From the NCBI GenBank assembly GCA_945267035.1, contig CALYOS010000003.1, positions 42,678 through 106,677 on the forward strand: 64,000 nt of DNA. The letters are read 5' to 3'. Positions 9,003 through 17,945 of this stretch are shown here, piece by piece. Source of the DNA: an uncultured Neisseriaceae bacterium (GTDB lineage: Bacteria; Pseudomonadota; Gammaproteobacteria; Burkholderiales; Neisseriaceae). The translations under genes and the position numbers were made by a program. The notes below the pieces were generated by a model, which did not search any database, was not told the origin of the DNA, and saw only the letters and a program-made list of their open reading frames with translations. Positions within the stretch are counted from its first letter, which is position 1. Each line of letters opens with the position of its first letter.

Positions 9003-9782
9003 ATGTTAACTGTTATTGCCGCCCCAACCACACAGGATTTTGCTAATCCTCGTTTAAGTTGTACTTATACTCAACCTCAGTTTCTACAACAAAGTGCTCA
9101 ACTGGTGCATCTGTGCCGCCAACTGAGTCTTTCCCAGTTGGAAGAAATCATGCATATCAGCCCGCATTTGGCTGAACTGAATCAACAACGTTTCCGCGAA
9201 TGGCATCAACCTTTTACTCCGGACAATGCTTTACAGGCTATATTTGCGTATGGTGGTGATATCTACAATAGTTTGCATGTTGATGATTTATCATTGCATA
9301 AACTGGATTATATGCAACAAGCAGTTCGGATTTTGTCTGGGCTTTATGGTTTGTTGCGACCACTCGATCTAATCCAGCCCTATCGCCTCAGCATGAATGT
9401 CCGTTTGGAAAACCCGAAGGGTATCAATTTATATCATTTCTGGCATGAAACGCTGACCCATTACCTCAATGACACTGAAACTGATACCATTGTTGATCTG
9501 GCTTTTGATAACTATTTCAAAGTGATTGATCAGGATAAACTCCAAGCCAAAGTCATTAAACCGGTATTTCTAGATGAAAAAGCCGGTAGATATATGAATG
9601 TCAATGCCTATGCTAAAGAAGCAATGGGTTTGATGACTCGTTTTATTGTCGACAATAAACTGGAATCGCCAAAATTGCTGCATGAATTCAACACCAATGG
9701 CTATCAATTTATTAAAAACGAATCGACTGAGTATGAGTTGGTGTTTAAACGCGCGGAAAAAGTCGCCAAACAATACCAGTAA
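9003..9782 (+). CDS. yaaA: YaaA family peroxide stress protein (DUF328)
   Basis: YaaA lowers intracellular free iron during peroxide stress and thus limits Fenton damage; it has a DNA-binding fold. The 259-residue length fits the family. The diagnostic features are the N-terminal ISP-like start, here degenerated to AAPTTQDF, the middle motif ILSGLYGLLRPLDLIQPYRLSM near residues 113-134, and the C-terminal LLHEFNTNGYQFI. The ATG at 9003 follows AGGAG; an upstream in-frame TTG has no support. It is next to yjdM, both on the plus strand, with a 120-base gap. Confidence 0.93.
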   Translation: MLTVIAAPTTQDFANPRLSCTYTQPQFLQQSAQLVHLCRQLSLSQLEEIMHISPHLAELNQQRFREWHQPFTPDNALQAIFAYGGDIYNSLHVDDLSLHKLDYMQQAVRILSGLYGLLRPLDLIQPYRLSMNVRLENPKGINLYHFWHETLTHYLNDTETDTIVDLAFDNYFKVIDQDKLQAKVIKPVFLDEKAGRYMNVNAYAKEAMGLMTRFIVDNKLESPKLLHEFNTNGYQFIKNESTEYELVFKRAEKVAKQYQ

Positions 9783-9902
9783 ATCAAAAAAAGAATGGCT
9801 TAACGCTATACTGTTAAGCCGATTCGACTCCAATTTACATAAAAATGTCGTAGACAGAGAAAATTCGGTACAATCCCCGCTTTACCCTAGCAGAGGTCTA
9901 AT

Positions 9903-10238
9903 ATGTCAGAATCAACACAAATATGCCCACAATGTGCCAGTGAACAGAACTATTTCGATGGTACCTTTACTGTTTGTCTCGAGTGTGGGCATGAATGGGA
10001 TGCAAACAATGCCAGCAATACTGATGAATTGGTTGTGAAAGACAGCAATGGCAATTTGCTTGCCAATGGAGATGATGTCATTTTAATTAAAGACCTCAAA
10101 CTTAAAGGCAGCAGTCAGGTGCTAAAAAAAGGCGCTAAAGCCAAAGGGATTCGCTTGGTTGAAGGGGATCACGAAATCGACTGTAAGGTAGATGGGATGA
10201 AAATTATGTTGAAGGCGTGTTTTGTGAAAAAAGCCTAA
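9903..10238 (+). CDS. yjdM: Zinc ribbon domain-containing protein YjdM (PhnA)
   Basis: Small cytoplasmic protein of the YjdM/PhnA family, 111 residues as expected. The N-terminal zinc ribbon has CPQC at residues 9-12 and CLEC near 25-28. The C-terminal SH3-like domain contains [25 protein letters not shown], the family signature. Despite the old name PhnA, a role in phosphonate breakdown is not supported for this family; the function is unclear. The RBS is AGAGGT. Transcription ends at a strong hairpin shared with the convergent heme operon. Confidence 0.93.
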   Translation: MSESTQICPQCASEQNYFDGTFTVCLECGHEWDANNASNTDELVVKDSNGNLLANGDDVILIKDLKLKGSSQVLKKGAKAKGIRLVEGDHEIDCKVDGMKIMLKACFVKKA

Positions 10239-10265
10239 AGCAAATTTTAACTTTATTGCTAAACG

Positions 10266-10312
10266 AAAATTGGTCCGTCTGTCAAAATTTGGTTGAGATA
10301 CGGACCAATTTT
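10266..10312. terminator. Bidirectional terminator between yjdM and the heme operon
   Basis: AAAATTGGTCCGT at 10266-10278 pairs with ACGGACCAATTTT at 10300-10312, a 13-bp stem between convergent genes with A-rich and T-rich outer arms. Confidence 0.8.
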
Positions 10313-10357
10313 AACTGGTGCATAAATTGATTTATTCACCAGTAAAGGGATTAAATT

Positions 10358-11002
10358 TTATCTTTCATTCATAGACAAACTTGGATCAACCACAGCATAA
10401 ATCTTGTTTTCCAGTTTATCAGCTTTAATTTTCTCTAAGATCACCCGTGCCAGTTCTGCCCGATGAACACACCCATGAACCTCTTGCTGGCTAAAACATT
10501 CTGCTTTACCCGTGATCTCCCCAGTGATTAAACCACCAGGACGTAAAATAACGTAATTCAAAGAGCTGGTTTGCAACCATGCCTCAGCCAGAGATTTCTC
10601 ACGTAGAGCATGCCCGAATGCTTGTTTGGCTCGTTCAGACATGGTTGACCATGAGTCACCACAACCGAGTGAAGTCACCAGAAGCATTTGATGGATACCA
10701 CATTGTTCTGCCGTATCCATAATCAGACGCTGTGCCTCATAATGTGCACCAGACGATCCGCCCAGTGTGGACACAATAACAGTATTCGCACCGGCCAGCT
10801 GACAGATTTCTTGAACCTTGGTTGCATCCATGGCATCACCGACTACGGTGATCACCCCTTGCTGATTTAACTGGTTGGCAAATTCAGCATCGCGGACTAA
10901 AGCCACACAGCGCCATGGTGTTGGTTGTTGCATAGCTTGCTGCAATACCTGATAGCCTGTGCCCATTTTCGGGCTTACCCCAAATAGCAATAAAGTTTTC
11001 AT
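10358..11002 (-). CDS. NAD(P)H-binding reductase, ChuY-like (candidate anaerobilin reductase)
   Basis: A 214-residue Rossmann-fold protein of the atypical short-chain dehydrogenase/NmrA type. The N-terminal nucleotide loop reads LLLFGVSPKMGTGYQVL. Further motifs are VGDAMDATKV, NTVIVSTLGGSSG and NYVILRPGGL. It is the third gene after hutW and hutX with a 10-base gap. In E. coli the same arrangement (chuW, chuX, chuY) encodes oxygen-independent heme cleavage, and ChuY reduces the anaerobilin product. From position and size I infer the same role here; the sequence alone shows only an NAD(P)H-binding reductase. Confidence 0.75.
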   Translation of the reverse strand: MKTLLLFGVSPKMGTGYQVLQQAMQQPTPWRCVALVRDAEFANQLNQQGVITVVGDAMDATKVQEICQLAGANTVIVSTLGGSSGAHYEAQRLIMDTAEQCGIHQMLLVTSLGCGDSWSTMSERAKQAFGHALREKSLAEAWLQTSSLNYVILRPGGLITGEITGKAECFSQQEVHGCVHRAELARVILEKIKADKLENKIYAVVDPSLSMNER

Positions 11003-11012
11003 CGCATTCGCC

Positions 11013-11519
11013 TTATGCAGATTTGAAACGTTGCGCTAAGTTTCTGAATTTTTCTAACTGATCTGCTTTCAACTGTCGCTGTTGATCACGGCCGACAAAA
11101 ATCTTGAACATGGCTTCGCCATGGTGATTGAGAAAAAGAATTGAAGCGGTGGCCATACGCATAAAATTACGCTCTACAAAAGCAATATGCTGGCAATTTT
11201 CGGCACGAATATGCCCGCCAAAACCTTGTTTATGGTGTAAATTAAAATAACCTGCACCATGCTTGCCTTCTGGCAGCTCACCGGAGAATTCAGCAATGAT
11301 ATCCGCCGTGTGCACCAGGAAAGTAATTTCCCCCCAACCAGCAACTTCTTGCCACACTGTATCAAACTGGCTGCCGTCAGTGATGATTGCATCTGGAATA
11401 GCCGCAATCACCTCGGTCATGGTTGCCTGATATTGTTGGGCGATCTGCTCCAATGTGCCTTCTGGATTGGTTTGCATAAAAGCATGAAGATCATTATGTT
11501 GAGATTGTTTAGACATCAT
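11013..11519 (-). CDS. hutX: Heme utilization cytosolic carrier protein HutX
   Basis: Cytoplasmic heme-binding protein of the HutX/ChuX family that shuttles heme to the degrading enzyme. The 168-residue length fits. Family features are the N-terminal helical part followed by ITFLVHTADIIAEFSGELPEGKHGAGYFNLHHK and GGHIRAENCQHIAFVERNFM, with histidines available as heme ligands, and a C-terminal FKIFVGRDQQRQL. Start: two tandem ATGs at 11519 and 11516; AAAGGGA upstream fits the second slightly better. It lies between hutW (38-base gap) and the ChuY-like gene (10-base gap), so it is the middle gene of the operon. Confidence 0.92.
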   Translation of the reverse strand: MMSKQSQHNDLHAFMQTNPEGTLEQIAQQYQATMTEVIAAIPDAIITDGSQFDTVWQEVAGWGEITFLVHTADIIAEFSGELPEGKHGAGYFNLHHKQGFGGHIRAENCQHIAFVERNFMRMATASILFLNHHGEAMFKIFVGRDQQRQLKADQLEKFRNLAQRFKSA

Positions 11520-11557
11520 TATTCCCTTTATTAAATTGATTTCTCTAACCGCATGGT

Positions 11558-12940
11558 TTATGAAGCAGTGGCATGCGGGTGAACCGCTTTACCAGATTTG
11601 CGTATTTGCATCATTTTTTCCTGTAACTTTAGATGTTCAGGATTATTTAATTCTAGTAATAGTTGCTGTAGGGCTTGTAGCAGATTGCTTGACCAGAAGC
11701 GACCCGATGGCGTTAAGCGGAAACAATGGTCATCGCTGACCAATAAACCTGACTGTTGCCATTGTTCAATCAGCGGATTGAGTAGGGTGCTTTGGGTAGT
11801 CAGGGCTGGTAACTCTACCCGTCCTCGCTCAATTCCGGCTTGTAACTGATAAAGCCAATCCCCCAATAATGATTGACCAGTAAGCATCATCAATGGCTTT
11901 TTGCCTTGTTGCAGTTGAGCATAATATTCTGCTAAATCTCGTTGCAGCATAAAGGACTGACCATCTAGGCGTCCACCGGCACCTGAACCAAAAGCAAAGA
12001 AATCAGCACCCTGTTTGATGAGTAGATTATATAAATTGCGCTCACGCGTGGTTTTACCCCAGTGGCTGTTACTTAATTGCGTCCAGCCCCGACGATATAA
12101 GTAATCTGCACCTTGTAGATAAAAATCTCGTCTTGCTGCCACGGAAGGCAGTTCAAGCTGCTTATTTTCAACACGTTTGGCCAGTGGTGTACTTGAAAGC
12201 AGATTCAAAGCATACAAATCTACGCCATCCAATGGCAAATCTGCAGCGATTTCTAAATCTGTTTGCCAGCTTTGTGTGGTTTGACCGGGTAAACCAAACA
12301 TGAGATCACAAACCAAGGCAACACTGTCTTTTAGCGCAATTCGTTCGAATGTTTCAATAATTTCTTCGCGGGCGGATAAGCGCCCCAGTTTTTTGCGGAT
12401 GGCTGTATCAAAAGTCTGAATGCCTATGGAAAATCGGTTTGCTCCAGCGGCAATATAACTGTCTGTTCTGGCTTCATCAAAATCAGTAATCCGTCCTTCA
12501 ATGGTGATTTCACAGTCAGGAGCCAAGGGTAAAGATTGTTTCAATAGTTTGATGACTCGAGCCAGTTGTCCTGCAGGCAATGCAGAAGGGGTTCCTCCGC
12601 CAAAATACACAGCATGAATTGGTGCTGACTGGATGGCCGGATTATTCATTTCCAAAGCAATTTCGTTCAATAGAGCATCGATATAGGCTTCAGTATCAAA
12701 TTTACGCAGCAAATTTTGATAAAACCCACAGAATTGACAATGGGTATCACAAAAGGGAATATGAATATAAATCAGTCTTTTGTTGCCCGTTAAAGAGGTT
12801 TGCTGTAATAATTGCCAACTTGCTTCCATCTTTTCAGCGGGCACAGGCATACTGGCTCGCAATGGCATGACTGCCCATCTATCCTGAAAAGGTAAGTCGG
12901 CGTTTGCGGCATAAAAACGGCTTAGATCCAATGATTTCAT
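11558..12940 (-). CDS. hutW: Radical SAM heme-degrading methyltransferase HutW/ChuW (anaerobilin synthase type)
   Basis: Radical SAM enzyme of the HemN-related HutW/ChuW family, which opens heme without oxygen using a primary-carbon radical, releasing iron and giving a linear tetrapyrrole. The 460 residues contain the [4Fe-4S] motif CDTHCQFC with Cys64, Cys68 and Cys71, then VYFGGGTPSALP (SAM binding), ITIEGRITDFD, RFSIGIQTFD and LMFGLPGQTTQSW. These match HemN-like enzymes, but the neighbouring hutX marks it as HutW rather than coproporphyrinogen dehydrogenase. It is first in a minus-strand operon with hutX and the ChuY-like gene. A Fur-box palindrome lies 32-50 bases upstream of the ATG, and no clear Shine-Dalgarno is visible. 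Confidence 0.92.
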   Translation of the reverse strand: MKSLDLSRFYAANADLPFQDRWAVMPLRASMPVPAEKMEASWQLLQQTSLTGNKRLIYIHIPFCDTHCQFCGFYQNLLRKFDTEAYIDALLNEIALEMNNPAIQSAPIHAVYFGGGTPSALPAGQLARVIKLLKQSLPLAPDCEITIEGRITDFDEARTDSYIAAGANRFSIGIQTFDTAIRKKLGRLSAREEIIETFERIALKDSVALVCDLMFGLPGQTTQSWQTDLEIAADLPLDGVDLYALNLLSSTPLAKRVENKQLELPSVAARRDFYLQGADYLYRRGWTQLSNSHWGKTTRERNLYNLLIKQGADFFAFGSGAGGRLDGQSFMLQRDLAEYYAQLQQGKKPLMMLTGQSLLGDWLYQLQAGIERGRVELPALTTQSTLLNPLIEQWQQSGLLVSDDHCFRLTPSGRFWSSNLLQALQQLLLELNNPEHLKLQEKMMQIRKSGKAVHPHATAS

Positions 12941-12971
12941 AGCTTAGATATATTTTTGATGGCTGCAAGAT

Positions 12972-12990
12972 TAAATAATAATTATTATCA
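12972..12990. promoter_or_regulatory. Fur box candidate upstream of hutW
   Basis: The AT-rich element contains a perfect 14-base palindrome, ATAATAATTATTAT at 12975-12988, extended to a good match with the GATAATGATAATCATTATC Fur consensus. It lies 32-50 bases upstream of the hutW start, as expected for iron repression of heme-iron use genes. Confidence 0.75.
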
Positions 12991-13416
12991 TATGGCAATG
13001 GTTTTACGGCAGTTACCAGCGTGATTCAGCAGTTTATTGATGCAGGTCAATAAGCTTTGAAGATATAAAACAGACCACTGACTCTGGATGTTATTGAAGT
13101 AGTCAATCTAAAAAAATTCTTGAATCGATCACTATTTGATGACATAAAATTTTCCAGAAATGGTTTTTATTCTGGTGAAAATGGTTGATCAAATAATATG
13201 CACCATTGAATTTCAGCACATCCACTAACGAACTGTATCTAGATTGGTATTATTTTATCACCTTTGCTCTATTTAACACTAAAAAACATGCAATGCGATG
13301 GTTTTTGTGAATTATTGAGAAGACTGGATGCTATTTTCACTGAATCCAGCCTTCAATTAATTATGTTTTTTCGACGGTTGTTGATGAATCATTGATATTC
13401 AAGCTCTTCATGGCAG
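12991..13416. other. Non-coding stretch between heme operon and gtr gene
   Basis: It holds the upstream region of hutW on the minus strand. A weak hairpin with TGGATGCTATTTTCACTGAATCCA near 13326-13349 could end the minus-strand glucosyltransferase transcript. Otherwise nothing is recognised. Confidence 0.4.
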
Positions 13417-14921
13417 TTAATTACACTCTTTGGGATAACTGCCTTTTTTTACTCCAGTGGGGCAATAACCGACATTTTGATTTAATTTGACCACTACCAC
13501 ATCATTGATTCGCATGATACTGCCCTTATTTGGCCAAACCGGAGCCGCGTAAATTGATTGCAAACCGGGTTTGATGTCTTGATAAGTGGCCGGAATAATA
13601 TTTGCAATTTCAGTTTTATTCATGAATGCAGAGATGCGTTCAGAATTACCGCCATCCCAGTTAAAAAATGAAGAACCAAACATATAGGTATATCTAGACT
13701 TATTCACTGTCTTGATATCATATGGACCAAAGAAATAGACTTTAACTGGTTTTTCCAGCGAAATAGGCAGATCTTTCGCCATATCTTCGGCAATTGATGA
13801 AGCTATTCGATAATCTTTGTTATAGGCGACGTAATCCAGATAGAACAAGAAGCTCACTTTCGACATGCCATATAAAAGGGAAAATACCGCCACTGCCCAA
13901 AAATATTTATTTCTATTAAGGGTAATAAAGCCAACCAGACCAGCTGAGGTAAAAAATACCGAAAAACTTGTTAGTATTCTCGTGGGTAAATCATTCCCCA
14001 AAATTATATTCATTGAGAATAGAGCCAATATACTGCCTAGGGCATAAATAGCATATCTGATTTTATTTTTTTTGAGACTAAAAAGTGGCAGTAATAAACA
14101 TAAGAAAGCCAGCAAAAAGGTGTTTAATCCATAGGATGCTTTGAACAGAAAAAAATGCTCAATGGAACGACAGATTTTTTTAAAAGCATATTTAGGTGAT
14201 TGCGTGATCCACTTGACGTCACTTATGAATAACGATTCATTAGTGATGTGAAAATAATGTTGAACTAATTTTCCGATCACAAAATGAAGGACTACACCAA
14301 TCAAGGCTGCGATAAATAATTTCGATAGTAATTTAAAATGTTTACCAGGATCGTTTCCCTAATAATATCTATTAGAAAATAAGCAATAAGCATTGAAAGG
14401 GAAAAAAAGATGATCGACTGGTAGATTGATGCTGTATAACCTAACAATAAAGCGGGTAGAATTATAGACTGTAGAATACTTTTTTTGTGAATGATTAAGT
14501 AAACCGCAACCGATGCCATTAATATGGCCGAAGCCACTGTATCTGCTTGATTGAGAAATTGTAACTGATAAGCAAATTGTACAGATGAGGCATACAGAAT
14601 AGCGAAAAAAACTGATTCATCTAAATTTAAGGAAAAGGCTTTCACGATTACGACACAGGATACGGATAATAATATAAATGATAGTATTTCTGTGTAATAG
14701 GGAATGAAGGGCTCGGGATAGATTGTTGATTTCAATAGTGCATGACCCCAGCGCCCCAAATCAATGGTATGAATAATGTTATTGCTGAATTCTTCATCTA
14801 TCGATAAAGTGAAATGAGTCAGTTCAAAACTATAAACTAATAAATAAGTGAAAAATGCAACGAGAAATGTGATGATCGCTATGTGATGTTTGTTGTTATG
14901 AATTAATTTGAGAACCTGCAT
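13417..14921 (-). pseudogene. GtrII-type glucosyltransferase, disrupted by a frameshift
   Basis: Two minus-strand ORFs (14301-14921, 206 residues; 13417-14304, 295 residues) are the halves of one membrane glycosyltransferase of the GtrII (Glucos_trans_II) family, which adds glucose from undecaprenyl-phosphate-glucose to surface polysaccharide. The first half has the family start, an N-terminal membrane helix, then TLSIDEEFSNN and GRWGHALLKS. The second half supplies the remaining helices and the soluble C-terminal domain ending in a cysteine-containing tail (GYCPTG). Between about 14310 and 14350 the frame switches: codons reading GNDPGKHFKLLSKLF in the second frame continue directly into the second ORF. 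Restored, the product would be about 500 residues. A single-base error in the sequence would explain it equally well. Confidence 0.78.
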
Positions 14922-14935
14922 TGATTCACGCCCTT

Positions 14936-15390
14936 ATTAAAGTAAACAGATCAATTGTTTGTTGTTCTATTTAAGCTTGCCAATAATAACCTCAATTTTG
15001 GCAAGATATTAATAAGATTAATTTTTTTTCGCAAGATGAAATTCACCTTTATTAATGTGTAAATATGCTTTGCCTCATTTTGAATTTTATTTGGGCTATA
15101 AGATCATTGAGATACGATCATTTTTATATATGATGCGTAATTGCAATGGAATCTAAAAGAATTACATGTGAAATGAATATGGTTTAGTTAGCAAACCTGT
15201 TGTTTAAGCTTGATTGTTCAAGAGCAACTTAACATGATCTATGATTTTGGATTTAACCGCTATATGTAATTCTGTTGAAGGTGAAGATGGTTTTATGCTT
15301 TTCTTAATTGGGGGCTGAGGCTAGGTAAGCGTGAAGTAGAGGTATTCATTGTTGATGAATATTCATAATGTGTTAACGATAGTAGAATGG
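14936..15390. other. AT-rich stretch with no recognised gene
   Basis: It contains a short minus-strand open segment of about 30 codons near 15207-15310 (reads ELHIAVKSKIIDHVKLLLNN before a stop) that might be a gene fragment. No start with support and no RNA gene is seen. Confidence 0.35.
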
Positions 15391-15393
15391 ATG

Positions 15394-15429
15394 AAAAAAA
15401 TTCCCTACTGGTTGGCATAGGGAATTTTT
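15394..15429 (-). terminator. Terminator of glmS
   Basis: The stem AATTCCCTA / TAGGGAATT around a 10-base loop is flanked by A-runs and T-runs on both sides, about 50 bases after the glmS stop on the minus strand. Confidence 0.8.
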
Positions 15430-15480
15430 GTGCTTTTAGCGCGATTCAAAACAAATATTATTATTTAGCTTGAATTTATT

Positions 15481-17322
15481 TTACTCAACCGTGACTGATT
15501 TGGCCAGATTGCGTGGTTTATCCACATCGGTGCCGCGGGCTAGTGCGGTGTGGTAAGCCAATAGTTGTACGGGGATAGTGTGTACGATGGGGGAAAGTAC
15601 GCCCATATGGCGCGGAGTGCGGATTACGTGCACACCTTCGCCGGCGGTAAATTCACTATCCAAATCGGTAAACACAAAGAGTTCTCCACCACGGGCAGCT
15701 ACTTCTTGCATATTGGCTTTGACTTTTTCCAGCAAGCTGTCGTTTGGCGCGATCACAACAACGGGCATATTCTGGTCGACCAGTGCCAGCGGACCGTGTT
15801 TAAGTTCACCTGCAGGATAGGCTTCTGCATGAATATAGGTGATTTCTTTTAGTTTCAGTGCACCTTCCAGGGCGATAGGGTAGTGGATACCGCGGCCGAG
15901 AAAGAGGGCGTTGTTTTTGGCAGCAAACTGGTTTGCCCAGCTGGCGATCTGAGGTTCGAGATTAAGTACGTGCTGTATGCTGCCAGGCAGCAGGCGCAAT
16001 TCGCTGGTGTATTGCTCCTCTGCGGCAGGGGTAACCATTCCGCGCATTTTACCTAGCGTTACAGCCAGCCCGAACAGTGCCACCAGTTGGGTAGTGAAGG
16101 CTTTGGTAGAGGCAACGCCAATTTCAGCACCAGCACGGGTATACAGTACCAGCTCGCTTTCGCGTGGTAAGGCAGACTCCATGACGTTGCAAATAGATAG
16201 GCTATGCTGCATGCCCAAAGACTGGGCATATTTGAGCGCTTCCATGGTGTCTAGGGTCTCACCAGACTGGGAGATGGTAATCACCAATTGTTCAGGATCG
16301 GCAATGACTTTGCGGTAGCGGTATTCGCTGGCAATTTCGACATCGGTAGGCATTTGGGCGATGGCTTCAAACCAGTAGCGCGCGGTCAATGCAGCGTAGT
16401 ATGAGGTGCCACAGGCAAGAATTTTAATGCTGCGGATGCGTTGGAAGATCTCGGCTGCGTTGGTGCCAAAGTTTTCCGGTTCAAAGCCACCAACTAAAAA
16501 TACTTCGGCGGTATCGGTGATGGCTTTAGGCTGTTCATGAATTTCTTTTTGCATAAAATGACTGTACAGCCCCAATTCCAGCGAAGCGAGAGACAGCTCG
16601 GACATTTTGATTTCGCGCTCTACCGGCTGCTGCTGTTTGTCGAGCAGGATATCAATACCTTGGGTGGAAAGTTGGACGATATCGCCGTCTTCTAAGAAGA
16701 CAACACGACGGGTATAGGCGATAACGGCAGAGACGTCAGAAGCGATAAAGCTTTCATCATCACCCAGTGCAACTAATAATGGGCAACCCATACGCGCAGC
16801 CACGAGTTTATCGGGATTATCGCGGGCGATGACGCCGATGGCGTAAGCCCCCTGAAAATGCTGACAAGCGTTTTGTACGGCTTGGAACAGGTTACCGTCA
16901 CTGCTATGCGTGTATTCGTAATGGATGCTGTGGGCGATGACTTCGGTATCGGTTTGTGAGGTAAATTGATATCCCAGTTCTTGCAGTCGGGTGCGTTCGC
17001 TTTCGAAATTTTCGATGATGCCGTTATGCACAATAGCGATCAGGTCATTTGAAATGTGCGGGTGGGCATTAGGTTCGGTGACGCCACCATGGGTAGCCCA
17101 ACGAGTGTGTCCGATACCCAGACTACCCTTTAGTCCAGCTGCGTGGGCGGCTTGTTCCATAAGTTTGACGCGACCAACGCGACGTACGCGTTCGATGCCA
17201 TTAGGTGTCCAAACGGCGATGCCGGATGAGTCATAACCGCGATATTCCAGCCGTTCCAGACCGCTGGTAAGAAATTCGACAACTTTGTCTTGGGCGCGAA
17301 TGGCGCCGACTATGCCACACAT
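15481..17322 (-). CDS. glmS: Glutamine--fructose-6-phosphate aminotransferase (isomerizing)
   Basis: Makes glucosamine 6-phosphate from fructose 6-phosphate and glutamine, the entry into UDP-GlcNAc for peptidoglycan and LPS. The 613 residues start with MCGIVGAI, where Cys2 is the amidotransferase nucleophile. The N-terminal glutaminase domain has [10 protein letters not shown] and GHTRWATHG. Two SIS sugar-isomerase domains follow, with [19 protein letters not shown] and ASTKAFTTQ, then [38 protein letters not shown], ending KSVTVE. The start follows AAAGGAT. No glmS ribozyme is seen upstream, as expected for a Gram-negative. glmU, the next pathway enzyme here, lies 4 kb away on the same strand, beyond the feo genes. 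Confidence 0.98.
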   Translation of the reverse strand: MCGIVGAIRAQDKVVEFLTSGLERLEYRGYDSSGIAVWTPNGIERVRRVGRVKLMEQAAHAAGLKGSLGIGHTRWATHGGVTEPNAHPHISNDLIAIVHNGIIENFESERTRLQELGYQFTSQTDTEVIAHSIHYEYTHSSDGNLFQAVQNACQHFQGAYAIGVIARDNPDKLVAARMGCPLLVALGDDESFIASDVSAVIAYTRRVVFLEDGDIVQLSTQGIDILLDKQQQPVEREIKMSELSLASLELGLYSHFMQKEIHEQPKAITDTAEVFLVGGFEPENFGTNAAEIFQRIRSIKILACGTSYYAALTARYWFEAIAQMPTDVEIASEYRYRKVIADPEQLVITISQSGETLDTMEALKYAQSLGMQHSLSICNVMESALPRESELVLYTRAGAEIGVASTKAFTTQLVALFGLAVTLGKMRGMVTPAAEEQYTSELRLLPGSIQHVLNLEPQIASWANQFAAKNNALFLGRGIHYPIALEGALKLKEITYIHAEAYPAGELKHGPLALVDQNMPVVVIAPNDSLLEKVKANMQEVAARGGELFVFTDLDSEFTAGEGVHVIRTPRHMGVLSPIVHTIPVQLLAYHTALARGTDVDKPRNLAKSVTVE

Positions 17323-17521
17323 GTTTTATCCTTTGACTGTGCAAATGGTCACGACCCTGATTAAGGATGGTTTTACTGAAAAAAATTCAGCTCTTGCTTT
17401 TATTTCGCTATGCAGACCATTGCTCTGGTGTTGCTGGTTTCATTCTAAGGGGGTAATTGTAATGGAAAAGCTCGTTTTGCACAGTAGCTCAACCTATTCT
17501 TAATGTTGATTTGCTAATTTC

Positions 17522-17797
17522 CTAGCTTGGCAGCAGTTGTATGGGAATGGTTTTAGGCATTTTTGCGGCAATTCGATAAATTTTTTTCACTCCAGGCGGG
17601 CAGGAGAAACAATCGCTGCAATTGGCTGTTGAACAACTTTCATCGTTTAGATTTATTTGCTCTATGGTGCCTTTTTGCAACCAGAATGTCAGCATCTGTT
17701 CCATGGCGCTTTCCTGCACCTGAAAGTGTCGAGCCAGATCTTGCAAATTGGCCTGTCCTTTGCTGATCAGGTAGTCTCTAATGGCGGTGATGAGCAT
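17522..17797 (-). CDS. feoC: FeoC-like ferrous iron transport protein
   Basis: Small cytoplasmic winged-helix protein of the FeoC type, 91 residues. The N-terminal part (AIRDYLISKGQANLQDLARHFQVQES) is the predicted winged helix, followed by a cysteine cluster CSTANCSDCFSC that would hold the iron-sulfur centre, as in enterobacterial FeoC. The ATG at 17797 is chosen over one 24 bases upstream because AGGAA lies at suitable spacing and FeoC proteins begin this way. It follows feoB by 148 bases on the same strand, so it is the third gene of feoABC. Confidence 0.8.
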   Translation of the reverse strand: MLITAIRDYLISKGQANLQDLARHFQVQESAMEQMLTFWLQKGTIEQINLNDESCSTANCSDCFSCPPGVKKIYRIAAKMPKTIPIQLLPS

Positions 17798-17945
17798 CGA
17801 AATTAAGTTCCTGTGCTGCAATGTTTTGGATAGTGGATATATATTGGTTAGGGATCTTTGGTGGTGACCATACAGATGGTGGTTAATTTGCTAAGATCAC
17901 TATCTGTATGGGTAAATGTTGAGTAAGTCACGGTAAATTATGGTT

